This document shows, piece after piece, positions 36,601 to 39,260 of a stretch of 39,260 nucleotides of DNA (the first letter of the stretch is position 1; each line of letters begins with the position of its first letter). The notes beneath the pieces were generated by a model. The model searched no databases, was not told the origin of the DNA, and saw only the letters and a program-made list of their open reading frames with translations. Where the stretch lies: the NCBI RefSeq assembly GCF_032854445.1, contig NW_027018335.1:1-39260 (forward strand), read 5' to 3'. The position numbers and the translations under genes are program-made. The stretch is from Liolophura sinensis. Its lineage: Eukaryota > Mollusca > Polyplacophora > Chitonida > Chitonidae.

Positions 36601-39260
36601 TCTTACCAGCAGCATTGGAACATTTTTTCCACTTTTGGATTTTTTGCCTGGTCCTTTTGCTAATTGAAATCGGCTACATGTACTATGTACAATCGCGACT
36701 GGTCATTACTATATTCAACTTTTGATTATAAAGTTATGTGCCCTTCGGTAGCCCAGAAGATGTCAAATCTTTGGGCCAAGCCATTTAACTCACCCAGCAA
36801 ATGTCTTACTTCTAAGTCGAAGATAAAACTTAATCTCTTTATCTACATGTAGAAAAACCACACCATTTTTATATAAAAACCACAAGGTACTTGATACAGT
36901 CTGCTGTAAAAAGTACAATTGAACACTGACCCACATCAATAAGGTGCCAAAAGATGCGCAATTGGGTCAGGCATCTCCAGCTGTTGAAAAATTGCAAATT
37001 TCCTTGGTTTCCATGGAGTAAGAGCCGTTGCTGGGCACGTGATTTTGACATAAATGATGATTCAATTGTGGCTACAGCCAAAAAGTATTGGTCGGAGAGC
37101 AACGCGGTTTGCACCATTCGATTTCTCGTCACAAAATACGTCGGATTAGCCTCTTACCAGCACGATTGGAGCATTTTTTTTACTTTTGGATTTTTGCCTG
37201 GTCCTTTTGCTAATTGAAATCGGCTACATGTACTATGTACCATCGCGACTGGTCATTACTATATTCAACTTTTGATTATAAGTTATGTGCCCTTCGGTAG
37301 CCCAGAAGATGTCAAATCTTTGGGCCAAGCCCATTTAACTCACCCAGCAAATGTCTTACTTCTAAGTCGAAGATAAACTTAATCTCTTTATCTACATGTA
37401 GAAAAACCACACCATTTTTATATAAAAACCACAAGGTACTTGATACAGTCTGCTGTAAAAAGTACAATTGAACACTGACCCACATCAATAAGGTGCCAAA
37501 AGATGCGCAATTGGGTCAGGCATCTCCAGCTGTTGAAAAATTGGAAATTTCCTTGGTTTCCATGGAGTAAGAGCCGTTGCTGGGCACGTGATTTTGACAT
37601 AAATGATGATTCAATTGTGGCTACAGCCAAAAGTATTGGTCGGAGAGCAACGCGGTTTTGCACCATTCGATTTCTCGTCACAAAATACGTCGGATTAGCC
37701 TCTTACCCAGCAGCATTGGAACATTTTTTTCCACTTTTGGATTTTTGCCTGGGTCCTTTTGCTAATTGAAATCGGCTACATGTACTATGTACAATCGCGA
37801 ACTGGTCATTACTATATTCAACTTTTGATTATAAGTTATGTGCCCTTCGGTAGCCCAGAAGATGTCAAATCTTTGGGCCAAGCCCATTTACTCACCCAGC
37901 AAATGTCTTACTTCTAAGTCGAAGATAAACTCAATGTCTTTATCTACATGTAGAAAAACCACACCATTTTTATATAAAAAACACAAGGTACTTGATACAG
38001 TCTGCTGTAAAAAGTACAATTGAACACTGACCCACATCAATAAGGTGCCAAAAGATGCGCAATTGGGTCAGGCATCTCCAGCTGTTGAAAAATTGCAAAT
38101 TTCCTTGGTTTCCATGGAGTAAGAGCCGTTGCTGGGCACGTGATTTTGACATAAATGATGATTCAATTGTGGCTACAGCCAAAAGTATTGGTCGGAGAGC
38201 AACGCGGTTTGCACCATTCGATTTCTCGTCACAAAATACGTCGGATTAGCCTCTTACCAGCACGATTGGAGCATTTTTTTTACTTTTGGATTTTTGCCTG
38301 GTCCTTTTGCTAATTGAAATCGGCTACATGTACTATGTACCATCGCGACTGGTCATTACTATATTCAACTTTTGATTATAAGTTTATGTGCCCTTCGGTA
38401 GCCCAGAAGATGTCAAATCTTTGGCAAGCCCATTTAACTCACCCAGCAAATGTCTTACTTCTAAGTCGAAGATAAACTTAATCTCTTTATCTACATGTAG
38501 AAAAACCACACCATTTTTATATAAAAACCACAAGGTACTTGATACAGTCTGCTGTAAAAAGTACAATTGAACACTGACCCACATCAATAAGGTGCCAAAA
38601 GATGCGCAATTGGGTCAGGCATCTCCAGCTGTTGAAAAATTGCAAATTTCCTGGTTTCCATGGAGTAAGAGCCGTTGCTGGGCACGTGATTTTGACATAA
38701 ATGATGATTCAATTGTGGCTACAGCCAAAAGTATTGGTCGGAGAGCAACGCGGTTTGCACCATTCGATTTCTCGTCACAAAATACGTCGGATTAGCTCTT
38801 ACCAGCAGCATTGGAACATTTTATCCACTTTTGGATTTTTGCCTGGTCCTTTTGCTAATTGAAATCGGCTACATGTACTATGTACAATCGCGACTGGTCA
38901 TTACTATATTCAACTTTTGATTATAAGTTATGTGCCCTTCGGTAGCCCAGAAGATGTCAAATCTTTGGGCCAAGCCCATTTAACTCACCCAGCAAATGTC
39001 TTACTTCTAAGTCGAAGATAAACTCAATGTCTTTATCTACATGTAGAAAAACCACACCATTTTTATATAAAAACCACAAGGTACTTGATACAGTCTGCTG
39101 TAAAAAGTACAATTGAACACTGACCCACATCAATAAGGTGCCAAAAGATGCGCAATTGGGTCAGGCATCTCCAGGTGTTGAAAAATTGCAAATTTCCTTG
39201 GTTTCCATGGAGTAAGAGCCGTTGCTGGGCACGTGATTTTGACATAAATGATGATTCAAT
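30700..39260 (+). repeat. Units 57-72, indel-rich end of the array
   Basis: Complete monomers here measure 546, 549, 548, 550, 547, 550, 547, 551, 550, 550, 552, 549, 553, 548 and 544 bp, and the two 548-bp ones each hold compensating indels. Nearly all are single bases lost or gained, mostly in short homopolymers: tagccagaag near 31256, ctcaccagc near 31849, ggggtcagg near 32570, gcctaattg near 34456, ctttggcaagcc near 38422. Substitution diversity does not rise to match. This is the pattern of unpolished long-read sequence. The last monomer (38934-39260) is cut by the window edge. Confidence 0.85.

Larger units (their letters stand above)
1..39260 (+). repeat. Tandem satellite array, 548-bp monomer, 71.6 copies
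   Basis: The same sequence recurs head to tail without interruption. Phased on gcccttcggtag, monomers start at 1, 549, 1098, 1646, 2194, 2743, 3291, 3838, 4387, 4935, 5483, 6031, 6579, 7126, 7674 and then every 548 to 13154; 13703, 14250, 14800, 15349, 15898, 16446, 16994, 17543, 18091, 18640, 19188, 19737, 20287 and then every 548 to 29055; 29604, 30152, 30700, 31246, 31795, 32343, 32893, 33440, 33990, 34537, 35088, 35638, 36188, 36740, 37289, 37842, 38390 and 38934 (partial). The mean period over 71 copies is 548.3 bp. Copies differ by a few substitutions and rare indels, none is inverted, and no unique DNA interrupts them. Such homogeneity over long monomers is typical of eukaryotic satellite DNA kept alike by unequal crossover and gene conversion. 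The family is not recognised. The strand given is arbitrary. Confidence 0.99.

Noticed and set aside
1-39260. CENP-B box in the monomer
   Set aside because: I looked for TTCG followed at the right spacing by A and CGGG on both strands; the TTCG sites in the monomer lack the rest of the motif.
1-39260. CRISPR array or rDNA repeat
   Set aside because: There are no short repeats with unique spacers and no rRNA sequence; the whole 548-bp unit is conserved.
1-39260. Tandem transposable element or retroelement
   Set aside because: There are no long terminal repeats, terminal inverted repeats, target-site duplications, poly-A tails or transposase or reverse-transcriptase frames.

Overview
The window is one uninterrupted tandem satellite array. 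A monomer of about 548 bp (roughly 40% G+C) is repeated head to tail in a single orientation from base 1 to base 39260: 71 complete copies and a 327-bp partial copy at the right edge. No unique sequence, recognisable protein gene, rRNA, tRNA, CRISPR array or transposon is present. Both edges lie inside the array, so neither its true length nor its neighbours can be seen. A long homogeneous array of long monomers with nested higher-order duplications is typical of eukaryotic nuclear satellite DNA (centromeric, pericentromeric, subtelomeric or other heterochromatin). I do not recognise the family and cannot name the organism; nothing suggests a bacterium, phage or virus.

Layout, with monomers numbered from the left and phased on the motif gcccttcggtag. 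Units 1-2 (1-1097) are variant copies related to units near 13-16 kb. Units 3-14 (1098-7673) read as a five-unit block, a two-unit partial copy, then the five-unit block again (ABCDE-CD-ABCDE). Unit 15 is a single linker. Units 16-20 and 21-25 (8222-13702) form a 2740-bp five-unit duplication that is almost identical over its first four units. Units 25-27 and 28-30 (13154-16445) form a 1.65-kb three-unit duplication; unit 25 belongs to both systems and looks chimeric. Units 31-44 (16446-24122) are mixed monomers. Units 45-46 and 47-48 (24123-26314) are a 1096-bp two-unit duplication with no difference seen by eye. Units 49-56 (26315-30699) are mixed again. From unit 57 (30700) to the end every complete monomer carries one or more 1-2-base indels, although units 38-53 are all exactly 548 bp. 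This change looks technical (unpolished or low-coverage assembly) rather than biological.

The monomer carries short open frames on both strands (64 codons on plus, about 70 on minus, overlapping). They recur only because the DNA repeats: copies carry nonsense changes and most recurrent differences are amino-acid replacements, so I do not call them genes. What the sequence does record is the history of the array: nested duplications of 2, 3 and 5 units, two alternative 3-prime haplotypes exchanged between monomers, and apparent CpG-transition decay.
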